Below, one piece after another: positions 21,101 through 28,845 of a stretch of 60,288 nt of DNA. Below the pieces are notes generated by a model, which was given only the letters and a program-made list of their open reading frames with translations, was not told the DNA's origin and made no database searches. Source of the DNA: Nemertoderma westbladi. Taxonomy: Eukaryota; Xenacoelomorpha; Nemertodermatida; Nemertodermatidae. The stretch is taken from contig JAUCBJ010003985.1 in assembly GCA_032718475.1 (NCBI GenBank), positions 1-60,288 of the forward strand, read 5' to 3'. The translations under genes and the position numbers were made by a program. Position 1 is the stretch's first letter. Each line of letters starts with the position of its first letter.

Positions 21101-23310
21101 CTACTCCCTTCAGCAGTTCATGCACATCATTCCCATTACAATGACCCATATGACAATGCCATAGCTCAAGGTCACTGACCTTATTGGAACTGTTACACTC
21201 TGACCCACATTGATGGATAATAGATTTCGAGTATATTCTGGAACATGTATTGCCTTTTCTAGATGCAACTCAACTTCATTGTCATTATTGTCTTTCGCCA
21301 ATATTGAGACTAAACCAGTTCCTGAGATCCTAGTTAATGATCCATTGGGGTTACAGACTTTTTCTCCTGAAACAGGTTTATAACTAAATAATTGGCGATC
21401 CATAATCATATGGTCAGTACAGCCACTGTCCATTAGGAATGGTGCAACATTCCCAGGTTCACTTGGTGCCACAAAGCAGTGAAAGCTGAATGACAGATTA
21501 GATGAAGTTTTTCCTAATTTATTTCCATAAGAATATTGTTGTCTATCAGGGTTAGGTGAATGTTTAACCTCAGCACCACCTCCCCTCACCCAACATTGAG
21601 AAAAGTCGTGGCCCTTCTTATGGAAATTAGTGCATCGACTTGGCTTAGAGTCTTCTCTCTCATTGCTTCCTTTACCAGTGGACAGTCTATCTTGAAATGT
21701 CCGGCCTGTTTACATATAAAACATTTTCCCCGAGATTTGGAAGCCCTCCAACTTTGTGCATTGGCCGCAATAGGCCTTCCTGTATTGCTGTTACTGTTAC
21801 TGGATTCAGATTTTGCTAATTTGTAGCTTTGGAAATCGCAGAAACTAATTAAAGCAGCATGGGTTTCTTCAACTGTCAAAATTTCATTAAAATTACTGGC
21901 TGTCACAAAACCGTCATATATTCTAGGGAGGCCATTCAAAACTGTGTTCACTAAAAGTGTATCGTATTGAATTGGATTGGCTTACGTACCATTCTCCAAC
22001 AGATATAATGAGATTTCCTGGACTCTTGTTAGGTAATCGTCCACAGACTCACTCTGTTTCAATTGGAGGGACAACAAGTCCGACATCAATCCAATAATTC
22101 GGTGCTTCTCTGCACCCCTAAATCTGTTACACATCTTCCACCAACCCAGGCTAACAAACCGTCGCCACGGCACTCGTTCTTTATGTACATGACTGATTGC
22201 TTTTCCAGATAGAGGACCATCTCGCACCATAATTGGTTTTTGTCATCTAAGAACTTTGCCAAAGCATTTTCCGCCTGACGTTTTATCGCCTCGAATTGGT
22301 TGCGCTCTGCATCGTTACCAAACACTTCTGGTGTGTCTGGTACTCACGGTTCCGCTACTTCACTGAATAAAACCTTATTCAGCTTTTTGATTGTTGCATG
22401 TGCCAGGAACTTCTTCCAGTAAGTGAAGTCATTCGCCTTACCACTGAGCATAAGTGATTCCTACCAGTCATGTTTAGTGCTTCAGTATCTTTACAGTAGG
22501 CAGTTAGGATTGCAGTCTGACAGTTCGTTTGAGCTGCGTTCTGGCAGCAGTCTGCACGTGTAAGTATACAACAGGTAGAGTTACCGGTACCACCAGCTGC
22601 AGACAAGCTTGGTGGCATTAGAAGCCCAATGTCAAGTTTTAACCAGTTTATGGGTATAATTTATACAACAAGCTACAAACATGACAATTAAAGAGATACT
22701 CCTAGCAAATCTTGTTGGGATGGTATATAATAAAATAAAAAAGTCACCCTAAGCAAATTTCGATGAAATCTGGGCTGCATGGCCTGTATTCCAGGTAGCC
22801 TTGATCCATACCTATAAAATATTATAAATTATTTTAATTTCTTAGGTTGCTATTTTCATGTTACCTTTAGCAGCAAAAACTGGGTTGACCATGTTCCTTG
22901 TCTGGTACATGTTGATTTTCTTTCTATTTGCTGGAAACTTTGCAATATTTCCAGCTGTTACAGTAAAAGCATTTGGAGCAAAATATGCAAGTAAGTTGAT
23001 TAACATTATTGGATTGTGATTAATATAATATATATATATATACATGTTATAATAGTGGCCAAATGTAAAATTACATTGTTCGCTATTATTTTCAGGTACA
23101 AATCTGAGTTTAATATTCTCAGCTATTTCACTCTCATCGCTAATAGCAACGATAGCCGCTTTGGGTACAACGCAGTTGACAATTGGGAAACAAATAGATG
23201 TGTTTGGTCCATGGTCATGGTTGTTTATCGTTTCTGGATTGTTTCCTTTAGTGGCAGTATTCATTTCTCGAATATTTTCAATTAAGGATGAGAATGGCAG
23301 GGACATATAA
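2782..23310 (+). CDS. MFS transporter, oxalate:formate antiporter / monocarboxylate carrier-like, five exons
   Basis: Five exons join in phase to a protein of about 479 residues: 2782-3161, 3547-3751, 15690-16181, 22846-22990 and 23096-23310 (stop TAA). All introns have GT/AG ends, and the codon phases (2, 0, 0, 1) match across every junction. About 12 membrane helices are expected. Family hallmarks are TIGTLYTFTNLVPYLVSF in TM1, GWFQAAWNIGCGLAMYPAG in TM2, the WIPRHKGLAVGID-AGFGLGAFIFN block in TM4-5, GRLFWGFLSD in the TM8-9 loop, and FAGNFAIFPAVT in TM10. This pattern is typical of OFA-type MFS proteins (oxalate:formate antiporter, apicoplast pyruvate carrier and invertebrate 'L-lactate transporter-like' proteins), so transport of a small monocarboxylate across a membrane is inferred; the substrate is not shown by the sequence. 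Introns 3 (11.9 kb) and 4 (6.7 kb) are packed with transposons. Candidate polyadenylation signals AATAAA are at 23594 and 23692. Confidence 0.88.
3162..3546 (+). other. Intron 1 of the plus transporter gene
   Basis: AT-rich spacer of 385 bases between matching phase-2 splice sites; nothing else recognised in it. Confidence 0.7.
3547..3751 (+). CDS. Transporter (+) exon 2: TM3-TM5
   Basis: The acceptor is ACCGCAG and the donor GTAAGT. It is 205 bases long, exactly the length of the matching exon in the minus-strand paralogue. It encodes the family's conserved VTYGGLFGAG and KGLAVGIDTAGFGLGAF segments. Confidence 0.88.
4200..4732 (-). pseudogene. Degenerate LINE reverse-transcriptase fragment
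   Basis: Read on the minus strand, the segment opens with NFSNAFNSVWRDTLLE, which resembles the catalytic-strand region of LINE reverse transcriptases in which a (D/N)FSNAFNS(I/V)RR block precedes a loop and Y..Y. The frame breaks within about 80 codons and the downstream frame shifts. No GYPQG or YADD box survives. It lies in intron 3 of the plus transporter gene. The clade cannot be told; an R2- or NeSL-like element is a guess. Confidence 0.4.
4815..5190 (-). pseudogene. P-element-like transposase fragment (copy 1)
   Basis: The minus strand encodes GTVKVIIVDGNRVNHKF followed by CDYVHLLKWVHNNWL and a conserved ELQYEYCGKSG stretch. This resembles the RNase-H-like core of P-element/THAP9-type transposases, where a D(F/Y)VHLLK..RN.WL motif is found. 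Only the middle of the protein remains. Bases 4826-5185 closely match 10162-10525, so two copies of the same fragment exist 5 kb apart. Family assignment is by motif resemblance only. Confidence 0.5.
5176..5629 (+). pseudogene. Mosaic: LINE RT scrap fused to Penelope-like GIY-YIG endonuclease
   Basis: The plus frame first reads WQLNIAEEKCKVLSIGN, the thumb-side motif of CR1/Jockey-type reverse transcriptases. From about 5310 it reads YKYKCSSCDATYIGES, then a basic RVCEH, then SAIHDH and LLIKESLYIKHEKPTLN. The second part is the C-terminal GIY-YIG nicking endonuclease of Penelope-like elements, including the characteristic CX2C before the YIG and the terminal KPTLN. The Penelope RT that should precede it is absent. 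The frame is open to the stop at 5629, but the join to the CR1-like scrap shows it is a relic assembled by nested insertion or deletion. Confidence 0.6.
5630..6222. other. 3' tail region of the Penelope-like fragment
   Basis: Non-coding. It contains a 24-base C run (5661-5684), an AT-rich stretch and a hammerhead-like core at 6042-6076. This is the position where Penelope-like elements carry ribozyme-containing terminal repeats, so it is probably the element's 3' end. Confidence 0.45.
6042..6076 (+). ncRNA. Hammerhead-ribozyme-like core (degenerate)
   Basis: CTGATGA (6042-6048), one extra T, a six-base-pair helix GATTTA/TAAATC with a short loop, then GAAA (6067-6070) and the near-palindrome CGTTCG. 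This order (CUGANGA, stem II, GAAA, minimal stem III) is that of the hammerheads known from Penelope-like elements. The U-H cleavage dinucleotide and a stem I partner are not seen, so catalytic activity is doubtful. Confidence 0.4.
6223..9490 (-). mobile_element. LINE (non-LTR retrotransposon), minus strand, broken
   Basis: Reading the minus strand from right to left, the frame from about 9350 to 8245 is an APE-type endonuclease (LGGCYIPPSDSPYY, GVFNARVW where GDFNAR is expected, SGSDHAPVC). Frame 8241-7513 is the reverse transcriptase (GICPGLIGSLPGSW, NFRGISIMASVAKLFN, FVDFSKAYDRVPRD, GVRQGAPFSGVLF, LMDDTV at the catalytic box). Frames 7473-6606 are the thumb and C-terminal region, and 6450-6223 a cysteine/histidine C-terminus (CQCDN...DKTHVLLHCP). 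Frame changes and stops separate the parts, and the endonuclease GDFN aspartate is lost, so it is inactive. The clade is unclear; the MDDT box and C-terminal zinc-finger-like tail recall I/Nimb-type families. An inverted duplication interrupts the 3' part (6406-6720). Confidence 0.75.
6406..6693. repeat. Inverted duplication inside the LINE 3' coding region
   Basis: The left arm (6406-6529) is repeated in reverse complement at 6542-6693, with the centre near 6535. The arms include the coding bases for WSRKPRELRVCQC, so part of the LINE itself was copied back in inverted orientation. A 26-base motif (TTAGTCTTATGCGACTAAAG) occurs four times in this 310-base stretch, at about 6510, 6540, 6571 and 6698, once in the opposite orientation. 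Confidence 0.75.
9486..10003 (+). pseudogene. CR1/Jockey-type LINE C-terminal fragment
   Basis: The plus strand reads HIDNIVSKCYKTINLLFRSF, YARPIVEYASSVLN, KLESVQRYFTRRLF and YLKLEPLELRRIHIDII, then VYKIFNGLV. This is the well-known region downstream of the reverse transcriptase in CR1, L2 and Jockey LINEs (…LEKVQRR.TR...LP.Y..RL..L.L..L..RR...D). The RT itself is missing on the left, where sequence of the opposite-strand LINE begins, and a P-like transposase fragment begins on the right. Confidence 0.65.
10006..10843 (-). pseudogene. P-element-like transposase fragment (copy 2, longer)
   Basis: The minus strand carries, with frameshifts, LPRKQTLTSLTSAVSK (10720s), CIIIIDEV (about 10610), YGGRIYGFTFNNP, KLANSMLCVQIKCMFGG, VIIVDGNRVNHKF, the VHxxK..NNWL block and AKWSHLELFDIKSNSLVKLA. 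This is the order expected of a P-element/THAP9-type catalytic domain: a conserved DEV aspartate, then a second block containing DYVHLLK. At least two stops and frame shifts show it is dead. It includes the 360-base block shared with 4826-5185. Confidence 0.5.
10844..11569. other. Unassigned intronic sequence
   Basis: No recognisable gene. An uninterrupted minus-strand frame of 96 codons (11096-11386) has no family resemblance I can name and may be chance or part of an unknown transposon. Confidence 0.4.
11570..13845 (+). mobile_element. RTE-like LINE family B, split by an inserted family A element
   Basis: Left part (11570-11986): linker and the start of the RT, reading GDFTPAELQRSIKRMSNNKASG and GQLKPLPKKGDP. 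Right part (12786-13828): VLQGDTLALLLFVIVLDYAM, the catalytic box as FADD (DTDFADDIALLSNT), VFLYGGKTWTLTKSL, then RWLRFSGHCWRSKDK and the C-terminus. It ends in a (TAG) tail at 13826-13845. The segment encoding RT motifs 2-4 is missing, and an AT-rich repeat (12836-12893) sits at the break. Endonuclease is absent, so the copy is 5'-truncated. A second 3' fragment of the same family is at 59505-60050. Confidence 0.7.
11987..12785 (-). mobile_element. Internally deleted RTE-like family A copy nested in family B
   Basis: The minus strand starts with the endonuclease N-terminus (VNLRQVTKLASVNTLTLGS, GGIGLLMNPTAHAALDKI) and jumps directly to the RT thumb (INQKLKVQLFRAAVVPVLLYG) and the C-terminus. 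The whole reverse transcriptase catalytic part is deleted at about 12480, apparently at a short ATTAAT microhomology. It is bounded on both sides by family B sequence, so it inserted into that element. Such internally deleted copies can be non-autonomous. Confidence 0.7.
13846..15689. other. Remainder of transporter intron 3
   Basis: AT-rich, non-coding. It contains a short inverted repeat around 14325-14365 and a 14-base C run at 15172-15185. The final bases give a strong polypyrimidine tract and acceptor for exon 3. Confidence 0.5.
15690..16181 (+). CDS. Transporter (+) exon 3: TM5-6 loop to TM9
   Basis: The acceptor is TTTTTTATTACAG and the donor GTAAGT; the exon is 164 codons in phase 0. 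It begins VQTAVLNPNGEKP, equivalent to VQTAYVNPDNIP in the paralogue, and includes the central cytoplasmic loop (AETAWHLTPR) and the GRLFWGFLSD loop motif. Confidence 0.9.
16210..17620 (-). pseudogene. Old RTE-like LINE relic in intron 4
   Basis: From right to left on the minus strand: about 17600-17480 resembles the linker of family A (SDNLKYLIQKQVGGINNADD), 17355-17035 is the RT palm (AVICVDFFKVFNSVS, FEVFLGILQGDTLTPILL), and 16507-16210 is the C-terminal region (LNFSGCCFHWQDQ, LLKDTRFENRDELGKCMADD). The catalytic FADD box and most of the thumb are missing or decayed. It is clearly related to the intact family A copy at 33.6-35.8 kb but far more diverged, so it is an older insertion. Confidence 0.65.
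17621..18108. other. Intronic spacer before the copia element
   Basis: AT-rich with a TATTATATTATATTATA tract near 18060-18080; no gene or clear repeat seen. Confidence 0.4.
18109..18320 (-). repeat. Copia 3' LTR
   Basis: It matches 22471-22668 over its length with scattered differences and small gaps, which indicates an old insertion. In element orientation the repeat ends with CTAAACA, giving the expected terminal CA. Confidence 0.7.
22471..22668 (-). repeat. Copia 5' LTR
   Basis: This is the partner of 18109-18320. Just inside it (element orientation) is a TGGTAGGAATCACTTATG segment in the place of the tRNA primer-binding site, followed by the Gag start. Confidence 0.7.
22846..22990 (+). 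CDS. Transporter (+) exon 4: TM9-TM10
   Basis: The acceptor is AATTTCTTAG and the donor GTAAGT, ending in phase 1. It encodes GNFAIFPAVTVKAFGAKYA, the conserved TM10 region of OFA-type carriers. It is 15 bases shorter than the paralogue's exon 4. Confidence 0.85.
23096..23310 (+). CDS. Transporter (+) exon 5: TM11-TM12 and C-terminus
   Basis: The acceptor is TATTTTCAG. It encodes TM11 and TM12 and ends SIKDENGRDI then TAA. The paralogue ends DAKDENGREI, so the C-terminal tail DENGR is conserved between the two copies. Confidence 0.87.
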
Positions 23311-24388
23311 GACTAATTGATAATTGAATTGAAATTATAAACTATATGATGCAATATATTATAATATAACGAAATTACAATTCGTTAGTTTAACACATTT
23401 CCTACTGCAAGGTAATCGTAATCTCTGACTTCATATTGTTATAGTCCATCGATTTAAAGCCTTAATTATAATACACAGTTATATAGGCATTAACAATTTT
23501 TAAATACCATACACTAATACTGTAAACTAATCTGTATTTGAATTCATATTTAATGGTGTATCGAATATACAGTAGGAGTTCAGGGGTTGTATTAATAAAC
23601 ATGCGCTATAGTATGTTCTACCTAGATCATTTACCTAACAAGTTAGACTGTCTAGTCTAGACTGTCCACATAGATGGTCTCATTTGTCATTAATAAAATT
23701 TACAATGTGCTAGTGTATAACATTCTATTTGGATACAGTCGGTGTAGCATGCTATCTAGTTATTTAGTTGGTGGTGTCAGCTGTCAGTCAGTCAGTGTGA
23801 CTGTAGACTAATATTTCCATTGCTTTCACGGTGAAAGCAATACAGTGCAAAGCTGAGGTGGCTTTGTTCAAGAGTCAAGCTTGTGGGAACCAATGAGATA
23901 CCTCCAATAGACAGGGCCAAAAACAAAAATGTTTGGGAATTTCCATTTAGTGTTAGTCAAAGTGTTCCTTTTCATGCCAGTAGACATTTTACAAAATTTT
24001 ATTGAAAAAAATAATATTTAGAGGTAGCACAAACACCATAAACATTTCGCACATATGCAATATTGTGCGCGACAGCCTCATAAACTCAATTTTATGTTAA
24101 CCAACTTCTTGTACACCTAAAGTGCCCGAAGTTTCAGAAATACATAGCTGACTTTAGCGCACGGTGGCAAGCTACACTAGCTTTGCTACAGCTAATAGCC
24201 ATCGGGTGCCATTAATCCCAGTAAACATTATTTTTTTTTGTACTTTACTACAGTGTCATGTACTGTAGTTATTGGTGTTGGGGTGAAAACATACTCAATA
24301 CAATATCTGCTATGTGTCCCAAATAAAGGCTCGGGCCATCCCGGATTGAATTGAATATAATTGAACCAAAAATAAGTAAGGTATAAAT
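23311..24388. other. 3' flank of the plus transporter gene
   Basis: The 3' UTR and downstream sequence. Candidate AATAAA signals are at 23594 and 23692. At 23866-23920 there is a 55-base scrap of the RTE-like family A C-terminal coding region in minus orientation (compare 33853-33905). An 11-base T-rich tract is near 24230. Confidence 0.5.
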
Positions 24389-24428
24389 GCTAGCTTTCTG
24401 ACTATATTATTATATAGTACTTCTTCAG
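24389..24428 (-). ncRNA. Hammerhead-like motif (minus strand, degenerate)
   Basis: Minus strand: CTGAAGA, a hairpin ACTATAT/ATATAGT with a 4-base loop, then GAAA and the self-complementary hexamer GCTAGC. The base after the hexamer is A, where a U is needed, so the cleavage site is not conserved. It resembles the ribozyme ends of Penelope-like elements. Confidence 0.35.
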
Positions 24429-26340
24429 GCAAGTAGATATACAATGCAACCGTTAACTGAACTGATGATTTTAAAATCCCCGCCAATAATGTTATAATGA
24501 AATAGGAAAAAAGGGGTTAAGATATAGGAAAGGTAATAGAAGTAAGTGCACATAATATTATAAAAATATATATTATATATATTATATTATGTACTGGTGG
24601 AGGTAAATATTAACTAATGCAAAATTGGGAATCAGATAAATAAATAAACAAGGTGTAAAGTTATAATTATGCTATGCTTGATAAATGTGAGGTGGTAAGG
24701 TAAAGTAGGTATGAAGGGGTAAGGTGAAATAGGTGGTGCATGGAGGTAAATATTAATACATTGTAAAGGGGGTACATTAATATTATGTATCTGCCGTAAA
24801 TATTAATACAAAGGAAAAAAATGAGAAACAAATAAAATAAGAGAGAAACATGATTATAAAAATGTAGGGATATTATTAATATTAGGTAACGATGGTAAAT
24901 ATTTAAATATAAATATTTAAATTTTTAAGTTTAAAAAATTTAAATATCTACTTTGTGGAATCTAGTATGTCTTTCTCTTGATCTGCCTTAAATTTTTGAT
25001 GGGGGACTGGACGACAAAGAGATGCGATATCTAGAAAACTAAAAGAAATCTCACTAAGCCGTTCTCAGGTAGACTGGAAATCCTCTTTAAATTCTGATCA
25101 ATGAGAAATATAGTAACAACATTTCATAACATTTAACCCTATTAGTACCGGGCTATAAAAATGTTAAATACTGGGGGGGGGGGGGGTCGTATTGCATTGA
25201 CCCCCAACCCCCCCCCCCCCCCCCCCCCCCCTCCATCTAAAATCTACAAATTTCAACCTAAACGTCTGCTTTTTTGTTTGTACGTAGATTTCACTGAAAC
25301 CCACCGAAAAAATGTAATGGTGTGGTTATTTTGCAGAACCAAAATTACCAGTAGTGAACAATTTTCAAAAAAATTTAAGTTACAATTTTCGGCTAATCGT
25401 TTTTCAATACAGGATCCATTGGAAAATATTTAAAAGTTATATGATTACTATAAATGGCTGTTTTAGTCCTCTACGTAGGCAAAGAATGAAAAAGCAACAG
25501 AAAATTTGAACAGACAATCTTTAATTCACTTATACGATGCTATAAAATCAGGTTTTTTGGGGCTCTGATTCTAATGGAATACATTTCTAAGATGTCAAAT
25601 CATTTCTACTCGTATTTTTCGGCGTAATTTGGCAAATTTTGGTGCTAGCACCAAATTGCCTACCCATCAACGAAAAGTACAAGTTTGCGATGTCCAGTGC
25701 GGCGGTCCAGCAGTGTCCACGTCCAGTCCAGCTGTTTATATTGATTCCATCGGATTCAGGACCCTCAAAATTCCATATAACGCAAGAAACAAGATGATAC
25801 TATCTATTGATCAATTTAATCTAATAGATCTAAATTGATTTATATGAATTCCATCTAATTGCAAACACTAAAATCAAAAGATGAAGAGATGTTTCAAATC
25901 ATATTTTATGAAATGTAATTTCAAAAAACTTCTCAAAAAAGTTCCAAAAGTAGGGTTAAAAAATGGTGCCATAACTCGAAAACTTCCCAATATTTTTGAA
26001 AACCGTTTTCACTATTAGGAAGACAATAGATTTTAAGAAAATTCATAAAATTTCAGATTCTCAACTGCCTTTGTTTCAGAGTTATAAATAAAAAACCACG
26101 GGGGGGGGGGGGGGGTTATTGACCCCCCCCCCCCCCCCCCCGTGAATAATTCGCATAACATTTATGTCTGTCAGCACGTATTGCTAACTAAACATGTAAC
26201 GGTACACAAAATTAAAAACAAAATACACACACACATTTAGGTTCAAGGCTGCCAATTAAAAAATCTTATATACAATTCAAGAGATGACATTTTTTTAGAA
26301 AAGTCATCTATCACTTTATTATAATTGACATCAATGTCTT
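24429..26340. other. AT-rich intergenic region with homopolymer runs
   Basis: Repeated GTAAATATTAATA-like words occur at 24600-24900. Facing G and C runs lie at 25173-25186 / 25208-25231 and at 26100-26115 / 26123-26141. The stretch between the two sets may be a non-autonomous repeat, since both contain TTGACCCCC next to the C run. No coding sequence is supported. Confidence 0.45.
26097..26144. repeat. Perfect G16/C19 hairpin
   Basis: CAC followed by 16 G, a 7-base spacer (TTATTGA), 19 C and GTG. The two runs and the flanking CAC/GTG can pair into a hairpin of about 19 base pairs. Each single strand could also form a G-quadruplex. Confidence 0.8.
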
Positions 26341-28040
26341 TGTTTATTTTATATATAAATGAGCCAAACCGTTCAGGTGAGTTTCATTCATTGTTGACCT
26401 AAAGTATGTTTTAAGCAGATTCAATGCGCTACAGCTACGTTCATTTGTGGCAGTTGTTACTGGTGGTAGAGTGGCGAATATATGCAATAGTATTGCAATA
26501 TAAGGGTATGTACCTAGTTTAAGGGCATCCTCTAATCCCTCTAATACAGTTTCAGGGTTGTCCTGGCGAGCCCAGAACAGCTTGCACCGGTTGAACTCGC
26601 CCTCCACACCATTGACACTGTGGTAAAAAGGAGAGGTAGCGTTTAACTCCAGCCTTTACTGTGTCAAACGCCCTTTCAGTACATAAACTTGGAATTAAGG
26701 AACAGAGTAACAAAGCATGAGCACTACTTTGAGACTGGATCCTTTCTTTTAATTAAAATACGCAAGAATCAATGAATGGATAAAAAAACATTGCGTCTGT
26801 AATTCAGACGATTCAGATTCAGATTCAGGGACTGATTCAGATGGTGCATTGGCTCGGGTTCTTTGTCGTCCAACTACTCTAGGACTGGTTATGGGTTCCC
26901 CATAGATCTTCTCGGCCTCATACAGTTTCTGAAATGTACTAGCTTCTCGGTACTGCTTGAGAATATTTACACAATCCTGTACGGATTCCAATGCTGCAAA
27001 TAAATCTTGAGAAGTTCCTTGTAGACTTTTTGACAGTAGTGGCTTGGGTACTGCTAGAACTTTGTTGATATCAATATTGACAACACCAACCTACCATTAT
27101 CTATGGCTCGTACGTACATTGAAGCTGTCCCAATTGTATCCTTGCTTGCCATACTCGTGAGTTGATAGATTTATGATATAAAGAGGCAACTCTGAGTAAA
27201 TACGTATTATATTGCTGCACGCTATTGTCCTTTCAACCCATGGAACAGCATCCATTATTTCCTTGGCCTACTAAAAACCCTATATCTAGATTGCAATTTT
27301 TCAATATTTCTAGAATTTGATGTGCCATACAAGTTCCAGTTAGATTTGTGGCATGTTAAAATTTAAGAAAAACGCTCCTGGGCATCCTGTTACTATAGCA
27401 ACATACCGAATACAAACTGATAACTGGGACATTCCAGTTGTATCTATAGTCTCAACTGCCAACACTGAGAAAAACTTGGCATCTTCCATTTCTTTAACAA
27501 CAGTTGCTTGCATTAAGTTTGAAATTGACTCTAATAAACTATTTTGAGATTGGTACGAAATATCTGAAGCATTTCGACCACAAAGTGTTAAATGATTTCG
27601 CAGAATGTCATCATTGCATGAAACCATCAATTGTAAAAGTGCACGAAAGTTTCCTTGAGTATAATCAATTTCTGATGCGTTTGAAGTAGGACTTCGTTCT
27701 GGTAGAGAAAGAATGCCATCGTCACGATGTCCGCGAATAGCTAAACCTAATCGTCCACGATGCTCAATAGCAACTATAATTCTTTAAAGGGAATTTCTGT
27801 TTCCCTCCTTTTCAAGCGCCGCTGCAGAATTAAGTATACAACTAATATCTTTACCGGAAATTATAATAGTTTCAAAGTCTTGAGATTTAGCAACATTGTC
27901 TTCATGAAATTTGTTCTTATGTAAGAGGAAACCACACTTTTCTGTAAGGTTAATGAACTTCTGCTAAGGATATTTTACTAAACTGTTAATTTTCACTCCT
28001 TGAACTGTATCGCCACCAAACAAAACACACGGCCTGCAGA
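26341..28040 (-). pseudogene. hAT-type transposase of the ZMYM1-like group (TTF / DUF4371 / dimerisation)
   Basis: Minus strand, from right to left. A TTF-type zinc-finger remnant at 28040-27980 (GVVFCRPCVLFGGD) is followed by KCGFLLHKNKFHEDNVAKS. A DUF4371-like RNase-H domain lies at 27660-27340 (QNSLLESISNLMQATVVKEM, FFSVLAVETIDTTGMSQLSV). A linker is at 26990-26750, and the C-terminal hAT dimerisation domain at 26607-26341 (YPYIAILLHIFATLPPVTTATNERSCSALNLLKTY in two joined blocks). In the A-D-E-T motif of this family the catalytic aspartate position reads V (LAVETIDTT), and stops separate the blocks. The element is dead. Confidence 0.8.
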
Positions 28041-28149
28041 ACACAACACCCCTTGTTTCAGAGGTGAGTATGAAAAAACATCAAAATCACCTCACCAGTT
28101 AAATGTTGTTTTCCCAAATATTACTTTGTAAGTTTGTCACCAACTTTAA

Positions 28150-28290
28150 GCGCTGTAAAGCCGGGTTTACATTAAGGCACCCAGCTAGGTGCGCGTGAAC
28201 CCAGCTTGGCGTACCGCACCAAGCTGGGTGTGTCCCAACTAAAACACTTCCTTATTCACATTAAGTCACCGAGGTCGGTGCATTTGCAGT
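28150..28290. repeat. Probable founder units of the 44-bp satellite
   Basis: Contains CATTAAGGCACC...GGTGC, GCACCAAGCTGGGTG and CACATTAAGTCACC...GGTGC, each similar to the satellite's 22-base half-unit but spaced irregularly. This suggests that the array at 28846-32260 arose from a sequence like this one at the upstream end of the hAT relic. Confidence 0.5.
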
Positions 28291-28845
28291 CAGTCTCTGC
28301 GAATTTTATAATATTTGCAATACATAATATTATAATAATTTCAATATTTCCTTGCTAATATACTGTATCATTCATTATCAAGCAAAGCAAACAGTCGGCC
28401 AAAGCCGGAGGCGACCCAATAGCTGCTACCCGAGGGTAGGAGCGGGCGCTACTCCTATCCCTTGTTTTGCTCCCAGTAATTTAACTGGGAACTCATTCAT
28501 TATATTACTATTATAATTATTATATATAAGAATGATTATATTATTATGTATATAATAATAATTAATATATTATTATGTATATAATAATAATAATAATTAA
28601 TATATTATTATGTATATAATAATAATAATAATTAATATATTATTATATTATTATTATCATAATAAAACTGTATAGATTTTCATTCTTGCGGTACTCCTCT
28701 ACCAAGTTTTCATTCACGATATCTGTTTGATTCTGCATTGTGGCTACAACTTCGGGTACTGATAATAACTACCAATTTACCAATAGACAGACAGTAGGCC
28801 TTGAACTAAAAAGCGTTTCAAAAAGATTTGCTCTGGAGGCAAATC
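28291..28845. repeat. AT-rich spacer with ATTATGTATATAATAAT tandem units
   Basis: At 28500-28665 a 35-45 base unit built from TTATTATGTATATAATAATA repeats three to four times and is itself nearly palindromic. The rest is non-coding. Confidence 0.6.

Larger units (their letters stand above)
18109..22668 (-). mobile_element. Ty1/copia LTR retrotransposon, minus strand, decayed
   Basis: Two similar terminal repeats flank an internal region whose minus strand reads in copia order. Gag comes first (22440-21600; YWKKFLAHATIKKLNK, LLSLQLKQSESVDDYL, zinc knuckle CFICKQAGHFKIDC), then protease (LMDSGCTDHM, about 21420). Integrase follows (LELVYMDVVGPM, 20990; ETPYEMYYGKIPDLNHIHMF, 20570), then RT (catalytic box as WVDD in LIWVDDIVGAG, 19380) and RNase H (SVALSTSEAEFVSL, 18750; EDNQGAIAM). 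Integrase before RT identifies Ty1/copia. Multiple stops and frameshifts break the polyprotein, so it is not active. It lies antisense in intron 4 of the plus transporter gene. Confidence 0.85.

Noticed and set aside
23016-23285. Plus-strand frame across transporter intron 4/exon 5
   Set aside because: It is a different frame from the real exon and would read through the acceptor site; the spliced frame is supported by the paralogue.
25161-25433. Open frame containing a polyproline stretch
   Set aside because: It arises only from reading through the G and C homopolymer runs; no conserved domain and no splice support.
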